Origin: Flavobacterium hydrocarbonoxydans
GTDB lineage: Bacteria; Bacteroidota; Bacteroidia; Flavobacteriales; Flavobacteriaceae
Length of the DNA stretch: 64,000 nt
Reading direction: 5' to 3'
Assembly (NCBI RefSeq): GCF_009789235.1
Contig: NZ_WSTB01000003.1
Location: 1 to 64,000, forward strand
In this document: positions 16,096-26,867 of the stretch, piece by piece
Numbering within the stretch: the first letter of the stretch is position 1
Layout: every line of letters begins with the position of its first letter
Translations under genes and position numbers: made by a program
The notes under the pieces: model-generated
Databases searched by the model: none
What the model was told of the DNA's origin: nothing
What the model saw: only the letters and a program-made list of their open reading frames with translations

Positions 16096-17769
16096 CTATT
16101 TATCGGTAACACATCCTTCAGAAGCACTAGAGACCGAACGCATATATTTTAATAAAACACCTTGTTTGATTGGTGATTCTGGTCTTTTCCAGTTTGCTTT
16201 ACGTTCTGCCAATTCTTCATCAGAAATTTTGACATCGATTGTGTTTTTTACAGCATCAATTGTAATTACATCTCCATTTTCTATCAATGCAATTCCACCA
16301 CCTTCGTATGCTTCAGGAGTGACGTGCCCGACGACAAAACCGTGTGAACCTCCTGAGAAACGTCCATCTGTAATCAAAGCCACAGAATTTCCTAAACCAG
16401 CTCCCATAATAGCAGATGTTGGTTTTAACATCTCAGACATACCAGGACCACCTTTTGGGCCACAGTAACGAATGATTACTACGTTTCCTGGCTTTACTTC
16501 ACCCGCTTGTATTCCTCTGATTACATCTTTTTCTCCTTCAAAAACTACCGCTGTACCTTCAAAAAATTCTCCTTCTTTACCGCTAATTTTAGCCACACAA
16601 CCTTCAGTTGCAATATTTCCGTATAAAATTTGAATATTTCCAGTTGCTTTTAAAGCTTTTTGAATTTCGAAAACTACTTGCTGACCAGCTTCCAGATCAG
16701 GAACTGCAGCTAGATTTTCAGCAATTGTTTTTCCTGTTACAGTTAAACAATCTCCGTGTAAAAATCCCTCTTTTAATAAATATTTCATTACTCCCGGAAC
16801 CCCTCCAACATTGTGTAAATCTTCCATTAGGTATTTACCACTTGGTTTCAAGTCGGCTAATAATGGTGTTTTATCACTGATATCCTGAAAATCTTTTAAA
16901 GTCAATTCAATACCTACTGAATGCGCCATTGCAATTAAGTGCATAACCGCATTTGTAGAACCTCCTAAAACAGCGACCATTGTAATTGCATTTTCAAATG
17001 CTTTACGCGTCATGATGTCTCTGGGTTTAATATCTTTTTCTAATAATATTCTAATCGCTTTACCCGCATCAACACATTCTTGTTTTTTTTCCGGACTTAA
17101 AGCAGGATTAGAAGAACTGTATGGTAAACTCATTCCTAATGCTTCAATCGCTGATGACATGGTATTTGCTGTGTACATTCCACCACAAGCACCAGCACCT
17201 GGACAAGCATTCTGAATTACTCCTTTAAAATCTTCAGGAGTAATCGTGTTTTTGATTTTTTTACCTAAAGCTTCAAAAGCAGAAACAATATTCAAATCCT
17301 CACCTTTCCATTTTCCCGGATGAATAGATCCTCCGTAAACCATAATCGAAGGGCGATTTACTCTACCCATAGCCATTAAAGCTCCCGGCATATTTTTATC
17401 ACAACCTGGAACGGCTATCAAACCATCGTACCATTGTGCACCCATAACAGTTTCGATAGAATCTGCAATTACATCACGAGATACCAAAGAAAAACGCATT
17501 CCGTCATTACCATTAGAAATACCATCACTTACACCAATAGTATTAAAAATCAAGCCCACCAAATCTTCTTTCCAGACGCCAGTTTTGATATCTTTTGCCA
17601 GGTCATTCAAGTGCATGTTACAAGGATTTCCGTCGTAACCCATACTTACAATTCCTACCTGCGCTTTTTTAAGATCCTCTTCTGTCAGGCCAATTCCGTA
17701 GAACATAGCTTGAGAAGCTGGTTGAGTTTCATCTTGCGTGATTGTTTTGCTGTACTTATTTAATTCCAT
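16096..17769 (-). CDS. ilvD: Dihydroxy-acid dehydratase
   Basis: A 557-residue Fe-S dehydratase for the third common step of branched-chain amino acid synthesis. Cluster and active-site segments are [28 protein letters not shown], and [19 protein letters not shown], plus the C-terminal [20 protein letters not shown]. First structural gene of the ilv operon; it begins 40 bp after the attenuator hairpin at 17810-17835. Expression should fall when Ile/Val-tRNA is plentiful. Confidence 0.96.
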   Translation of the reverse strand: MELNKYSKTITQDETQPASQAMFYGIGLTEEDLKKAQVGIVSMGYDGNPCNMHLNDLAKDIKTGVWKEDLVGLIFNTIGVSDGISNGNDGMRFSLVSRDVIADSIETVMGAQWYDGLIAVPGCDKNMPGALMAMGRVNRPSIMVYGGSIHPGKWKGEDLNIVSAFEALGKKIKNTITPEDFKGVIQNACPGAGACGGMYTANTMSSAIEALGMSLPYSSSNPALSPEKKQECVDAGKAIRILLEKDIKPRDIMTRKAFENAITMVAVLGGSTNAVMHLIAMAHSVGIELTLKDFQDISDKTPLLADLKPSGKYLMEDLHNVGGVPGVMKYLLKEGFLHGDCLTVTGKTIAENLAAVPDLEAGQQVVFEIQKALKATGNIQILYGNIATEGCVAKISGKEGEFFEGTAVVFEGEKDVIRGIQAGEVKPGNVVIIRYCGPKGGPGMSEMLKPTSAIMGAGLGNSVALITDGRFSGGSHGFVVGHVTPEAYEGGGIALIENGDVITIDAVKNTIDVKISDEELAERKANWKRPESPIKQGVLLKYMRSVSSASEGCVTDK

Positions 17770-17809
17770 TTATGTATTTAATTTGTATTTTTAATTTTAT
17801 TCTAAAAAA

Positions 17810-17835
17810 AAACCTCCCGACTAAGTGGGAGGTTT
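17810..17835 (-). terminator. ilv attenuator terminator
   Basis: On the minus strand, a 9-bp stem AAACCTCCC/GGGAGGTTT with an 8-base loop is followed by a run of T residues. It lies between the leader peptide stop (17860) and ilvD. A competing pairing is visible: TGGGA at 17869-17873, inside the leader codons, can pair with TCCCA at 17826-17830 in the terminator arm, flanked by UUAUA/UAUAA complementarity. Confidence 0.85.
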
Positions 17836-17859
17836 ATAATATATATTTTTAAATTATAT

Positions 17860-17934
17860 CTATAATATTCCCAGTGCAGATGTGTGAATCACATTGACAA
17901 CAATGACAGGAGTAAAAATAATTGAGATTTTCAT
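17860..17934 (-). CDS. ilv leader peptide (attenuator)
   Basis: A 24-codon frame starting ATG at 17934, ending TAG at 17860-17862. It begins MKISII and carries VIVVNVI in the middle; 12 of 24 residues are Ile, Val or Leu (6, 4 and 2). Its position just after a promoter-like box and just before an intrinsic terminator upstream of ilvD is the textbook arrangement for ribosome-mediated attenuation: stalling at the Ile/Val run would expose the 3' leader codons that can disrupt the terminator. Too short for ordinary gene calling. Confidence 0.85.
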   Translation of the reverse strand: MKISIIFTPVIVVNVIHTSALGIL

Positions 17935-17953
17935 GTTTTATTTTTCAGTGTCA

Positions 17954-17961
17954 CAAAAGTA
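17954..17961 (-). promoter_or_regulatory. ilv operon -7 box
   Basis: TACTTTTG on the minus strand fits TAnnTTTG and ends 20 bp before the leader ATG. The expected -33 TTTG is replaced by an A/T-rich run. Confidence 0.6.
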
Positions 17962-18044
17962 TAAAAACTAATATGATTAAAAAAATAAAATCTCAACATT
18001 TTAATCAACTTTTGTTGTTTATTCTATTATTTTAACAAGAAACA

Positions 18045-19163
18045 CTAAACAATTGTCGATTGTCCGATGCTAACATTGTCATTATTAAAATAAAGCAGGT
18101 CATCTTTGCTAAAAATGAAATTCGAAACGAACTCCCCTACTTCATTGGTACCAAATTTTGAATCTGATTTTAAATCTGTTGTAACTACCTTAAATTCAAT
18201 CGCTTTTTCAATCGCCTGATAAATTACATTTGCTTCTTTAAACAAACCAAAATGCTCTAACAACATCGCTGCTGATAAAATAGACGCGATTGGATTGGCA
18301 ATATTTTTACCTTTTGCCTGCGGATAAGAACCGTGAATAGGTTCAAACAAAGCATTTTTTTCTCCTAATGAAGCCGAAGCCAATAAACCGATAGAACCCG
18401 TAATAACACTTGCTTCATCCGATAAAATATCTCCGAACAGGTTTTCTGTCAAAATCACATCAAACTGTTTTGGATTCAAAATGATCTGCATCGCCGCATT
18501 ATCAACAAATAAAAAGTCTAAAGCCACATCCGGATAACCTTCGCTCACTTTTTGAACCACTTTTCTCCACAATCTGGAGGTTTCCAAAACATTTGCTTTG
18601 TCCACCATGGTTAACTTTTTACGACGGTTTTGTGCCGATTTAAAAGCTAAATGTGCTATTCTGGTAATTTCTTCTTCTGAATATTCGCATAAATCCGAAG
18701 CATGTGTACCTTCTTCATTCAAAGTTTTTGCTCCAAAATAAGCTCCACCCGTTAATTCTCTAAAAATCGTAAAATCTGCTCCTTCGATAATCTCTCTTTT
18801 TAAAGGGGAAGCATCAAGTAATGATTTGTATGGTTTGATTGGTCTGATGTTTGCAAACAAACCTAATTCCTTACGTAATTTTAATAATCCCTGCTCCGGA
18901 CGAACTTTTGCATTTGGATTATTATCATATTTTGGATCACCAATGGCGCCAAATAAAACGGCATCAGTATTTAAACAAAGATTTAGCGTTTGCTCCGGAA
19001 GCGGATTTCCTGTTTTGTCAATGGCAACAGCACCCATGAGCGCTTCTTCAAAAACAAATTCATGATTATACACTTCACCAATTGCATATAATGCTTTTTT
19101 GGCTTGTAAAATGACTTCTGGTCCGATTCCGTCTCCAGGTAAAACTGCTATTTTCAAATTCAT
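18045..19163 (-). CDS. leuB: 3-Isopropylmalate dehydrogenase
   Basis: A 372-residue NAD-dependent decarboxylating dehydrogenase of leucine synthesis. Seen: GDGIGPEVI near the N-terminus, the LeuB-type GLFANIRP, the substrate/metal segment FVDNAAMQIILNP, ENLFGDILSDEASVI, and EPIHGSYPQAKGKNIANP. Isocitrate and tartrate dehydrogenase relatives are less likely given the LeuB-type signature and the leuA neighbour 53 bp upstream. Cotranscribed with leuA. Confidence 0.94.
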   Translation of the reverse strand: MNLKIAVLPGDGIGPEVILQAKKALYAIGEVYNHEFVFEEALMGAVAIDKTGNPLPEQTLNLCLNTDAVLFGAIGDPKYDNNPNAKVRPEQGLLKLRKELGLFANIRPIKPYKSLLDASPLKREIIEGADFTIFRELTGGAYFGAKTLNEEGTHASDLCEYSEEEITRIAHLAFKSAQNRRKKLTMVDKANVLETSRLWRKVVQKVSEGYPDVALDFLFVDNAAMQIILNPKQFDVILTENLFGDILSDEASVITGSIGLLASASLGEKNALFEPIHGSYPQAKGKNIANPIASILSAAMLLEHFGLFKEANVIYQAIEKAIEFKVVTTDLKSDSKFGTNEVGEFVSNFIFSKDDLLYFNNDNVSIGQSTIV

Positions 19164-19216
19164 AATGTCTCGTTCTTTATGTATTTAAATCTTTATTTAT
19201 TTTCTTTAATTTAAAA

Positions 19217-20398
<1,182 letters not shown>

Positions 20399-20427
20399 TT
20401 ATTTAATGTAATTTCACATCTTGATAA

Positions 20428-20435
20428 CAAATATA
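20428..20435 (-). promoter_or_regulatory. leuA -7 box
   Basis: TATATTTG on the minus strand, 30 bp before the leuA ATG, with TTTC 19 bp further upstream near the -33 position. There is no room for a leader peptide, unlike ilv and his. Confidence 0.55.
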
Positions 20436-20547
20436 TATTGTAGTATCGCAGTATGAAATTCATTTTAATGAAATTATACTGTTCATAAAACAATTTATAC
20501 CACACTAAATAACTAAAAACCAACAAGTTACCTTATTATATTTTACA

Positions 20548-22092
20548 ATGGCTAACCATCAAAAAGATTTCTTATTTGTTCTGATAAAATCGCTTTCGAA
20601 ATCTGAAAAAAGACAGTTTAAAATATTTGCAAGCCGTTTGGAAACCAGTTCAAACACTAAATTCATTGAATTATTTAATATTTTAGATAAATCTGAAAAT
20701 TATGATGAAAAACTCATTTTAAAGAGCGGCATCATCAAAAAAGTACAGCTATCTAACTTAAAATCATACTTATACAAACAAATTTTGGTAAGTATCCGAT
20801 TGAATATTCCGAGCCAAAATATTCGTTATCAATTGCGTGAGCAAATAGATTTTGCCGGGATCTTGTACAATAAAGGATTGTACAAACAGAGTTTAAAAAT
20901 TCTGGATAAGACCAAAATTATTGCGCTCGAAAATGACGAAAAATACATGGCGTATGAAATTGTCGAATTCGAAAAACTCATCGAATCTCAATATATTACC
21001 CGAAGTATTCAGGGCCGCGCAGATGAATTGGTGATTCAGGCTAAAGAACTGAATTATCGCAATACAATCTCCAGTAAATTGTCCAATTTATCGCTTCAGC
21101 TGTACGGAATCATGCTTAAAACAGGTTACGTAAAAAACGATGAAGAATATAAATATATTGATGATTACTTTAATAAACATATTTCTAAATTAGACGAAAG
21201 TAAATTTGGTTTCCGTGAGAAATATTGGTTTTACAATGCCAACTTATGGCGCAGTTTCTTAGTTCAGGATTTTTTGGCGAGTTATAAATATGCTTATAAA
21301 TGGGTGACTTTATTTTATGACAACCCCAATATGATTTACCAAAATCCTGTATTTTTCTTAAAAGGAAATCATTATTTTCTGGAATCCCTGTATATGCTGA
21401 AGTACACATCGAATTTCAAAAAATACCTGACGCTTTTAGAAAAAACTATCCAGGATGAAAAATTTCCGGTAAACGATAACATTGCATCACTATCATTTCT
21501 GTATATTTATAACAATAAGTTAAATTTACACATACTGGAAGGTACTTTTGCGGAAAGCGAATATCTAATTCCGGAGATTTTAGACAAAATAAAAGTACAC
21601 AGTGAACATCTTGACGAACATCACGAAATGTTGTTTTTCTATAAAATTGCTTCTATCTATTTTGGGAATGAAAAGTATAACGAATGTATTGCTTATTTGG
21701 ATAAAATCATCAACAACAAGAACTTAACAATGCGTGAGGATTTAATGTGTTTTGCCCGACTTTTGTCTTTGATCGCACATTATGAGCTTGGAAAAGATTA
21801 TTATCTAGAAAATCATCTTAAAAACACCTATAAATTTCTTTTGAAAATGAACGACTTACATGAGGTTCAAAAAGAAATCATCAAGTTTTTAAGAAACCTA
21901 AACAACTTTTATCCGGCTGATATTAAAAAGGAATTCAAAAAAATGCACGCTCGTTTTGTAGAACTTGAAAAGAATACCTACGAAAAAAGAGCTTTCCTTT
22001 ATTTAGATATTATTTCTTGGCTGGAAAGTAAAATGGAAAATCGAAAAATTGCTGATATCATTAAGGAAAAGGCAAAACTCAGCAGCCGATAA
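20548..22092 (+). CDS. Helical-repeat hypothetical protein
   Basis: A 514-residue soluble, helix-rich protein, rich in Lys, Leu, Tyr and Asn, with no signal peptide. Residues ~90-480 show irregular TPR-like helix pairs (NKGLYKQSLKILDKTK, NEKYNECIAYLDKII). The N-terminus (FLFVLIKSLSKSEKRQFKIF) resembles the start of other uncharacterised Flavobacterium proteins. No catalytic motif was found. It is divergent from leuA with a 149-bp gap and has its own terminator at 22136-22173. Possibly a scaffold or protein-interaction factor; function unknown. Confidence 0.75.
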   Translation: MANHQKDFLFVLIKSLSKSEKRQFKIFASRLETSSNTKFIELFNILDKSENYDEKLILKSGIIKKVQLSNLKSYLYKQILVSIRLNIPSQNIRYQLREQIDFAGILYNKGLYKQSLKILDKTKIIALENDEKYMAYEIVEFEKLIESQYITRSIQGRADELVIQAKELNYRNTISSKLSNLSLQLYGIMLKTGYVKNDEEYKYIDDYFNKHISKLDESKFGFREKYWFYNANLWRSFLVQDFLASYKYAYKWVTLFYDNPNMIYQNPVFFLKGNHYFLESLYMLKYTSNFKKYLTLLEKTIQDEKFPVNDNIASLSFLYIYNNKLNLHILEGTFAESEYLIPEILDKIKVHSEHLDEHHEMLFFYKIASIYFGNEKYNECIAYLDKIINNKNLTMREDLMCFARLLSLIAHYELGKDYYLENHLKNTYKFLLKMNDLHEVQKEIIKFLRNLNNFYPADIKKEFKKMHARFVELEKNTYEKRAFLYLDIISWLESKMENRKIADIIKEKAKLSSR

Positions 22093-22135
22093 AATTTTAA
22101 AATTCCAATTTTTTTTAAATGCCAAAATTCCAATA

Positions 22136-22173
22136 AAAAAAAGCCGCTTAAAACTACGTTTTAGTGGCTTTTT
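22136..22173 (+). terminator. Terminator of the 20548-22092 gene
   Basis: A-rich tract, an imperfect stem pairing GCCGCTTAAAAC with GTTTTAGTGGC, and a T5 tract. Confidence 0.8.
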
Positions 22174-22210
22174 GTCATTTCGATTTCTATGACAAAACAG
22201 AATCTTTTTT

Positions 22211-22296
22211 AGGAGCTAATCCCGCTATCCGTTTCAATCTTTTGTTTTTTAAAGAAAAAAACAAAAGGATTTCCACTTCTATCGGGGCTAGGGCAT
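22211..22296 (-). repeat. Interspersed palindromic repeat, family A, copy 1
   Basis: Read on the minus strand, it runs from GCCCTAGCCCCGATAGAAG to AACGGATAGCGGGA-TAGCTCCT, around a hairpin whose arms contain CTTTTGTTT/AAACAAAAG. It matches copies at 25226-25308 and 38919-39004; a diverged relative is at 46091-46206. The ends are conserved while the central hairpin varies. Confidence 0.85.
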
Positions 22297-22329
22297 CCGT
22301 TTTCAAAAAGGATATTTTCTTTTTTTTTT

Positions 22330-22423
22330 GTCATTTCGAACGAGAAATCTCTGCAAGTAACTCGACAGAAATTGACAATTTTCCGTACGGAGCTTCTTGA
22401 GGAGATTTCTCATTCGAAATGAC
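22330..22423. repeat. 94-bp element with 22-bp terminal inverted repeats
   Basis: Terminal arms (22330-22351 and 22402-22423), each with GTCATTTCGAA at the outer end, match at 21 of 22 positions. It looks like a small non-autonomous palindromic element of a kind common in Flavobacteriia. No transposase is present. Confidence 0.8.
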
Positions 22424-22449
22424 ATACTTTGTGAATATTGCAAAATAAT

Positions 22450-22489
22450 AAACCCGACAGATTTTTATAACCTAAAACCTGTCGGGTTT
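22450..22489. terminator. Hairpin terminator
   Basis: Stem AAACCCGACAG/CTGTCGGGTTT with an 18-base loop, 55 bp beyond the 3' end of the peptidase gene on the minus strand. The rest of the 22093-22544 gap is made of repeats. Confidence 0.7.
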
Positions 22490-22544
22490 ACTAAACTCCA
22501 ACAATTGGAATTTAGGATTTTAAAAAATTGGAATTTTAATATTT

Positions 22545-24200
22545 TTATTCCACAATATTAGAGCTCGTTATATAGAAATTCTTGTCAACTTCAAACGTAC
22601 GTTTATCACCAGTTACTTTTACTGATTGCCATTCTGTAGTAGGTTTCAGCCAGGTTTCAACACCATTTATAACCACTTTTACCGGCATATCAAATTTGGC
22701 TACGCAATTTGACCAATGATAACCAACTTGTCCATCCTTAAAAATATAATCTAAAACCGGAATTTGAGTTGTTGTTAAATACTGAGCAAAAACACTGTTG
22801 AAATTAATTCCTGATTGTTCATTAATATAATCCTGAATTTGCTTAGACGTAACCGTTTGATGATAAAAAGTTTTATTTAAACCTCTCAAAATCGATTTCC
22901 ATTTGGCATCATCATTTATAGTTTGGCGAATGGTATGCAGCATATTCGCTCCTTTAGGATACATATCCCCGGAACCTTCATTATTTACATCATAATGCCC
23001 AATAATTGAGGCATCATTTTGAATGCCTTTTCTGCATCCGATAACATATTCGGCTCCAGCATCTTTCCCGTAATAATATTCAACAAAAAGACTTTCAGAG
23101 TAACTAGTAAAACTTTCGTGAATCCACATATCTGCAATGTCTTTATACGTAATATTGTTTGCAAACCACTCATGTCCAGACTCGTGAATAATGATAAAAT
23201 CAAATTTCAATCCCCAGCCTGTTCCACTTAAATCACGTCCTAAATAACCATTTTTGTAAGCGTTTCCGTAGGTTACACTACTTTGATGCTCCATACCTAA
23301 ATAAGGTGCTTCAACCAATTTGTAACTATCTTCATAAAAAGGATAAGGCCCAAACCAGTTTTCAAATGCTTTTAACATTCTTGGTGCATCTTTAAATTGT
23401 TCTTTGGCCAAAGCTAAATTATCTCTCAAGACATAATAATCACAGTCTAAATTGCCTTTTTCGCCTTTGTATTTCTCCGAAAAATTTACGTAGTCTCCAA
23501 TATTAATATTTACTCCGTAATTATTTATTGGGTTCGAAACATACCAATTAAAGGTTTTTGTACCGTCTTTTTCTTTCTTAACACTTTTTAATCTTCCGTT
23601 CGAAACATCAGTCAAATCTCCTGGAACATTTACGCTAATATCCATGTTTTCAACTTCATCGTACATGTGGTCTTTGTTTGGCCACCAAACACTTGCTCCT
23701 AAACCCTGACAAGAAGAAGCGATAAAATCCTTTCCGTTTTTGTCTTTTTTCCAGGTAATTCCACCATCCCAGGGCGGACGAACAGCTTCTTTAGGTTTTC
23801 CTCCAAAAGAAATTACGATTTCTTTAGTTTGCCCTACTTTTTGAGCAGCTGACAACTCAATAAAAAAAGCATTTCCGTCTCTTTCAAACTTTAATTCTTT
23901 GCCATCTTGTGTTACTTTATAAATCTGCATTGGTTCCTGCAAATCGATTTGCATCTTGTTATATTCTGATAAAACAGTATATTTTACAGTGTTTGAACCT
24001 GAGATTGTTTTATCTGAAGGATTAACTTTTATATCCAAGTGATAATATTTCAAATCCCACCAAGAGCGCTCTTTTGTAATGCTGCCGCGAAGCGTATCCT
24101 GACGAGTAAAAACCGTTTCTGACTTATTAAGAAGTCCTTGTGCATTGGAAGTGAAACCAACCAAAAAGGCAACAAAAATGCCTCCGAAGTATTTTTTCAT
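22545..24200 (-). CDS. Secreted M1-family metallopeptidase
   Basis: A 551-residue zinc aminopeptidase-like protein. The start at 24198-24200 gives a clean signal peptide (MKKYFGGIFVAFLVGFTSNA, cleavage near AQ); an upstream Met at 24251 would bury it. Zinc site: His339, Glu340 and His343 in HESGHEW, and Glu362 in WIHESFTSYSE, spaced as HExxH-18-E. The substrate-binding motif is GMEHQ (302-306) rather than the usual GxMEN, so strict exopeptidase activity is uncertain. It lacks the long C-terminal ERAP-type domain and ends with a short beta domain. Probably periplasmic or surface-exposed, acting in peptide degradation. Confidence 0.9.
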   Translation of the reverse strand: MKKYFGGIFVAFLVGFTSNAQGLLNKSETVFTRQDTLRGSITKERSWWDLKYYHLDIKVNPSDKTISGSNTVKYTVLSEYNKMQIDLQEPMQIYKVTQDGKELKFERDGNAFFIELSAAQKVGQTKEIVISFGGKPKEAVRPPWDGGITWKKDKNGKDFIASSCQGLGASVWWPNKDHMYDEVENMDISVNVPGDLTDVSNGRLKSVKKEKDGTKTFNWYVSNPINNYGVNINIGDYVNFSEKYKGEKGNLDCDYYVLRDNLALAKEQFKDAPRMLKAFENWFGPYPFYEDSYKLVEAPYLGMEHQSSVTYGNAYKNGYLGRDLSGTGWGLKFDFIIIHESGHEWFANNITYKDIADMWIHESFTSYSESLFVEYYYGKDAGAEYVIGCRKGIQNDASIIGHYDVNNEGSGDMYPKGANMLHTIRQTINDDAKWKSILRGLNKTFYHQTVTSKQIQDYINEQSGINFNSVFAQYLTTTQIPVLDYIFKDGQVGYHWSNCVAKFDMPVKVVINGVETWLKPTTEWQSVKVTGDKRTFEVDKNFYITSSNIVE

Positions 24201-24327
24201 TAATTTAAAATTTGGAATTTTATGGGTATAAAAGTAAACATTCGAAGCCATTTTATTATTTCTAATCGAAATATTTAATGTTAAAATTCATTATTCTTCT
24301 CTATTTTAGCAATTTAAAATCCACAAT

Positions 24328-25032
24328 ATGCCCCTAAAATTCAGTTCGCTTTTTGCTGTTTTATTTTTGATGTTTTCCATTCCCGGAAATGCCCAAACTT
24401 TTCCGATTTATAAAACAACTGAAAAAATCACTATTGACGGCGATTTATCTGATTGGAAAAAGCCTTTTCTAGGTCCGTTTCTGATTCATGATTCTGCAGT
24501 AAAAACAGCCCAGACTACCTTTGTTTCACTTTCGTGGAATGACAAAAACCTTTATATTGCTTATCGTTCGGAAGATTCTCAGATTATTGGTTCTAACCAA
24601 AAGAAAGATGCTCCGATTTTTAAAACAGATGATTTGGTCGAAATATTCATTGATCCGGATGGTGACGGACAAAATTATATTGAAATTGGTGTGAATGCTT
24701 TTTCAACAAATTATGATATGCTCATAAAATGTATTGCACCAGATTGTGGCGGATGGAATACTTCCCTAAATTTTGATATTTTAGGAATGGAAGCAGTCAG
24801 CAAAATAACTTCCGAAGGTTTTTGTACCGAAATAAAAATTCCGTTTTCGAGTTTAGAAAATATTCAAAATGGCCATTTTATAAAACCAGAAATTGGTACG
24901 AAATGGAAAGGAAATACTTTTAGAATTGATTATGGTAACACTACTGAATACACTGCATTACAGGCTTATAAAAGTTCTAAATTTGGTTTTCATCAGCCTG
25001 AGGAATTTGCTGTTTTTGAGTTTGTGGAGTAG
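24328..25032 (+). CDS. Exported CBM9-like sugar-binding domain protein
   Basis: A 234-residue protein with an N-terminal signal peptide (SLFAVLFLMFSIPGNAQ) followed by one beta-sandwich resembling the carbohydrate-binding CBM9/DUF1083 family: ITIDGDLSDWKK, FVSLSWNDKNLYIAYRSED, DDLVEIFIDPDGDG, YIEIGVNAF and a late WKGNTFRIDY. There is no attached catalytic domain. Likely binds a glycan or cell-surface component in the periplasm. Divergent from the M1 peptidase with 127 bp between them. Confidence 0.75.
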   Translation: MPLKFSSLFAVLFLMFSIPGNAQTFPIYKTTEKITIDGDLSDWKKPFLGPFLIHDSAVKTAQTTFVSLSWNDKNLYIAYRSEDSQIIGSNQKKDAPIFKTDDLVEIFIDPDGDGQNYIEIGVNAFSTNYDMLIKCIAPDCGGWNTSLNFDILGMEAVSKITSEGFCTEIKIPFSSLENIQNGHFIKPEIGTKWKGNTFRIDYGNTTEYTALQAYKSSKFGFHQPEEFAVFEFVE

Positions 25033-25225
25033 CTTTGAAACGGCACGCTGATGACGCAGATTAAAGCAGATTAATACTTAAAATCTATATTTTCTTTAAA
25101 TTTTTTTGACCACAAATTACACAAATTTTCACAAATTTTATTATTCTCAGACAGTGTACTATTTAAGCTTCTTATCTACCAGAGAATTGAAAAACTTATT
25201 TTTAATTACTCTTATGAAAATGACT

Positions 25226-25308
25226 GCCCTAGCCCCGATAGAAGTGAAAATCCTTTTGTGCCGGGGTTCGGCACAAAAGATTGCAACGGATAGCGGGAAA
25301 CAGCTCCT
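25226..25308 (+). repeat. Interspersed palindromic repeat, family A, copy 2
   Basis: Conserved ends GCCCTAGCCCCGATAGAAG and GGATAGCGGGAAACAGCTCCT flank the hairpin CTTTTGTGCCG/CGGCACAAAAG. It follows a cluster of other intergenic repeats (CACAAATTACACAAATTTTC near 25113). Confidence 0.85.
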
Positions 25309-25327
25309 AAAACTTATTATTGAAATT

Positions 25328-26047
25328 TTAGCTGTAAGCTTCTGAAAGTTCTTTTAAATGTCTTTTTACTAAAATTTTTCCTCTGATTCCTGTTACAAAT
25401 AAACCAAAACCGGATAAGATTGCACCATACATGATCATATTTCCACCGGTTCCAATGGTGAAAATCAAACCTAATGTGAGCAATAAAAGCCCATAGAAGA
25501 TTTGTTTACTGGCTCTTTTTCTGAGATCGCGCGTGGCAATCATATTGACAAAATCTACTTTTATCATGATGATAAACGAAAGTTTAAGATTTCTTTTTTC
25601 AATAGAATTACTTGTATAAAAGAAGTTTTCTCTGGAATGAATGTCGGTAATGTCACCAAAATCACCCGCTTTCATAATTGCATCTAAGATTTTATCAAAA
25701 TTTTGAATTAACTCTTCGTCACTAAGATCCTTATTATTGGTTGCGACTATTTCTTCAATGTTCTCTTCTAATTCGGCTCTTTTTTCAGAAAGATATCCGA
25801 TTTGATCTATTGGAGAAAGGCTTTGAATATATCTCCTTTCAATTTCTTCTTCATCCAAATCAAATTTTGGTTCGCTCACTTCTTCTTCCTGAAAAATTGT
25901 TTCGATATCGACTTTCCGATCTATCAAAATTTCTTTTGCAACCACTAACGCATCTGGATTGTATTTAGTGGCATTTTTGGTCAACATTAAAATTAATTCT
26001 TCGTCAGAATGACTCACAAAACGCTTCCTGAAAGTTTCTATATCCAT
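25328..26047 (-). CDS. Membrane protein with acidic N-terminal helical domain
   Basis: A 239-residue protein. Residues 1-75 (FRKRFVSHSDEELILMLTKN, YNPDALVVAKEILIDRKV) are of a type often found at the front of Flavobacterium membrane proteins. The middle is acidic and helical, and two hydrophobic segments lie near residues 183-203 and 205-222, followed by a basic tail. Function not recognised. It lies 82 bp upstream of hisIE's 3' end on the same strand but is not part of histidine synthesis. Confidence 0.7.
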   Translation of the reverse strand: MDIETFRKRFVSHSDEELILMLTKNATKYNPDALVVAKEILIDRKVDIETIFQEEEVSEPKFDLDEEEIERRYIQSLSPIDQIGYLSEKRAELEENIEEIVATNNKDLSDEELIQNFDKILDAIMKAGDFGDITDIHSRENFFYTSNSIEKRNLKLSFIIMIKVDFVNMIATRDLRKRASKQIFYGLLLLTLGLIFTIGTGGNMIMYGAILSGFGLFVTGIRGKILVKRHLKELSEAYS

Positions 26048-26129
26048 AATTTAATAATTTATGTAAATATTAAAAAACAAAATGAATTTTAACATAAATT
26101 ACTACGGATTTTTTTGTTTTATAGAAAAA

Positions 26130-26726
26130 TTACTTCTGACGTTTCTTTAAAACATCGACCACATCATTCAGCTGAAAACCTTTGGCCTGCAGTAAAATAA
26201 GGTAATGAAAAAGCAAATCGGCGCTTTCGTCAAGAAATAATTCGTCATTATTATCTTTGGCCTCAATCACCACTTCTACAGCCTCTTCGCCTACTTTTTG
26301 AGCAATTTTATTGATGCCTTTATCGAATAAAGAAGCCACATAACTTTTCTCAGAATCTGCGTTTTCACGACGAACTTTAATCGTGTTTTCTAAGTCTGAA
26401 ATAAAGCCATAATTGGCAGTATTTGGTTCTTGCCAACAGGTATCTGCTCCAGTGTGACACGTTGGCCCTACTGGTTTTGCCTGAATTAAAAGCGTATCGC
26501 CGTCGCAATCATTTTTAATATCAACAAGTTCTAAAAAGTTGCCGCTCTCCTCACCTTTTGTCCAAAGTCTTTGTTTTGAACGACTGAAAAAAGTTACTTT
26601 TTGGATTTCGATTGTTTTTTGAAGCGATTCTTCGTTCATATACCCCAGCATCAGCACATTTTTGGTTTCTGAATCCTGAATGATGGCCGGAATCAATCCG
26701 TGTGCGCTTTTTATATCTATGTTCAT
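26130..26726 (-). CDS. hisIE: Bifunctional PR-AMP cyclohydrolase / PR-ATP pyrophosphatase
   Basis: A 198-residue fusion catalysing steps 2 and 3 of histidine synthesis. HisI domain, residues ~1-100: SRSKQRLWTKGEESGN and DCDGDTLLIQAKPVGPTCH, then DTCW with the zinc-binding Cys residues. HisE domain, ~105-198: KVGEEAVEVVIEAK and DESADLLFHYLILLQ. Last gene of the his operon. Confidence 0.95.
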   Translation of the reverse strand: MNIDIKSAHGLIPAIIQDSETKNVLMLGYMNEESLQKTIEIQKVTFFSRSKQRLWTKGEESGNFLELVDIKNDCDGDTLLIQAKPVGPTCHTGADTCWQEPNTANYGFISDLENTIKVRRENADSEKSYVASLFDKGINKIAQKVGEEAVEVVIEAKDNNDELFLDESADLLFHYLILLQAKGFQLNDVVDVLKKRQK

Positions 26727-26867
26727 AATTAATTTTAGATTTTAGAGTTCAGATTTTAGATTATTTCTGTACTCGATATTTTTTATTTTAGATTTTTAAA
26801 TTGCTATTTTGATTGATTTTTTGAAATTGCAATTGGAATTTGGAATTTTAAAAATTGGAATTTAATA

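Noticed and set aside
20399..20547. Leucine leader peptide before leuA
   Set aside because: Only 29 bp lie between the candidate -7 box and the start codon, and no terminator hairpin is present.
22164..22400. Open frame of 78 codons
   Set aside because: It lies entirely within interspersed palindromic repeats and a terminator; no coding signal.
25106..25345. Open frame of 79 codons
   Set aside because: Composed of intergenic repeats, including the family A element, and it overlaps the next gene's 3' end.
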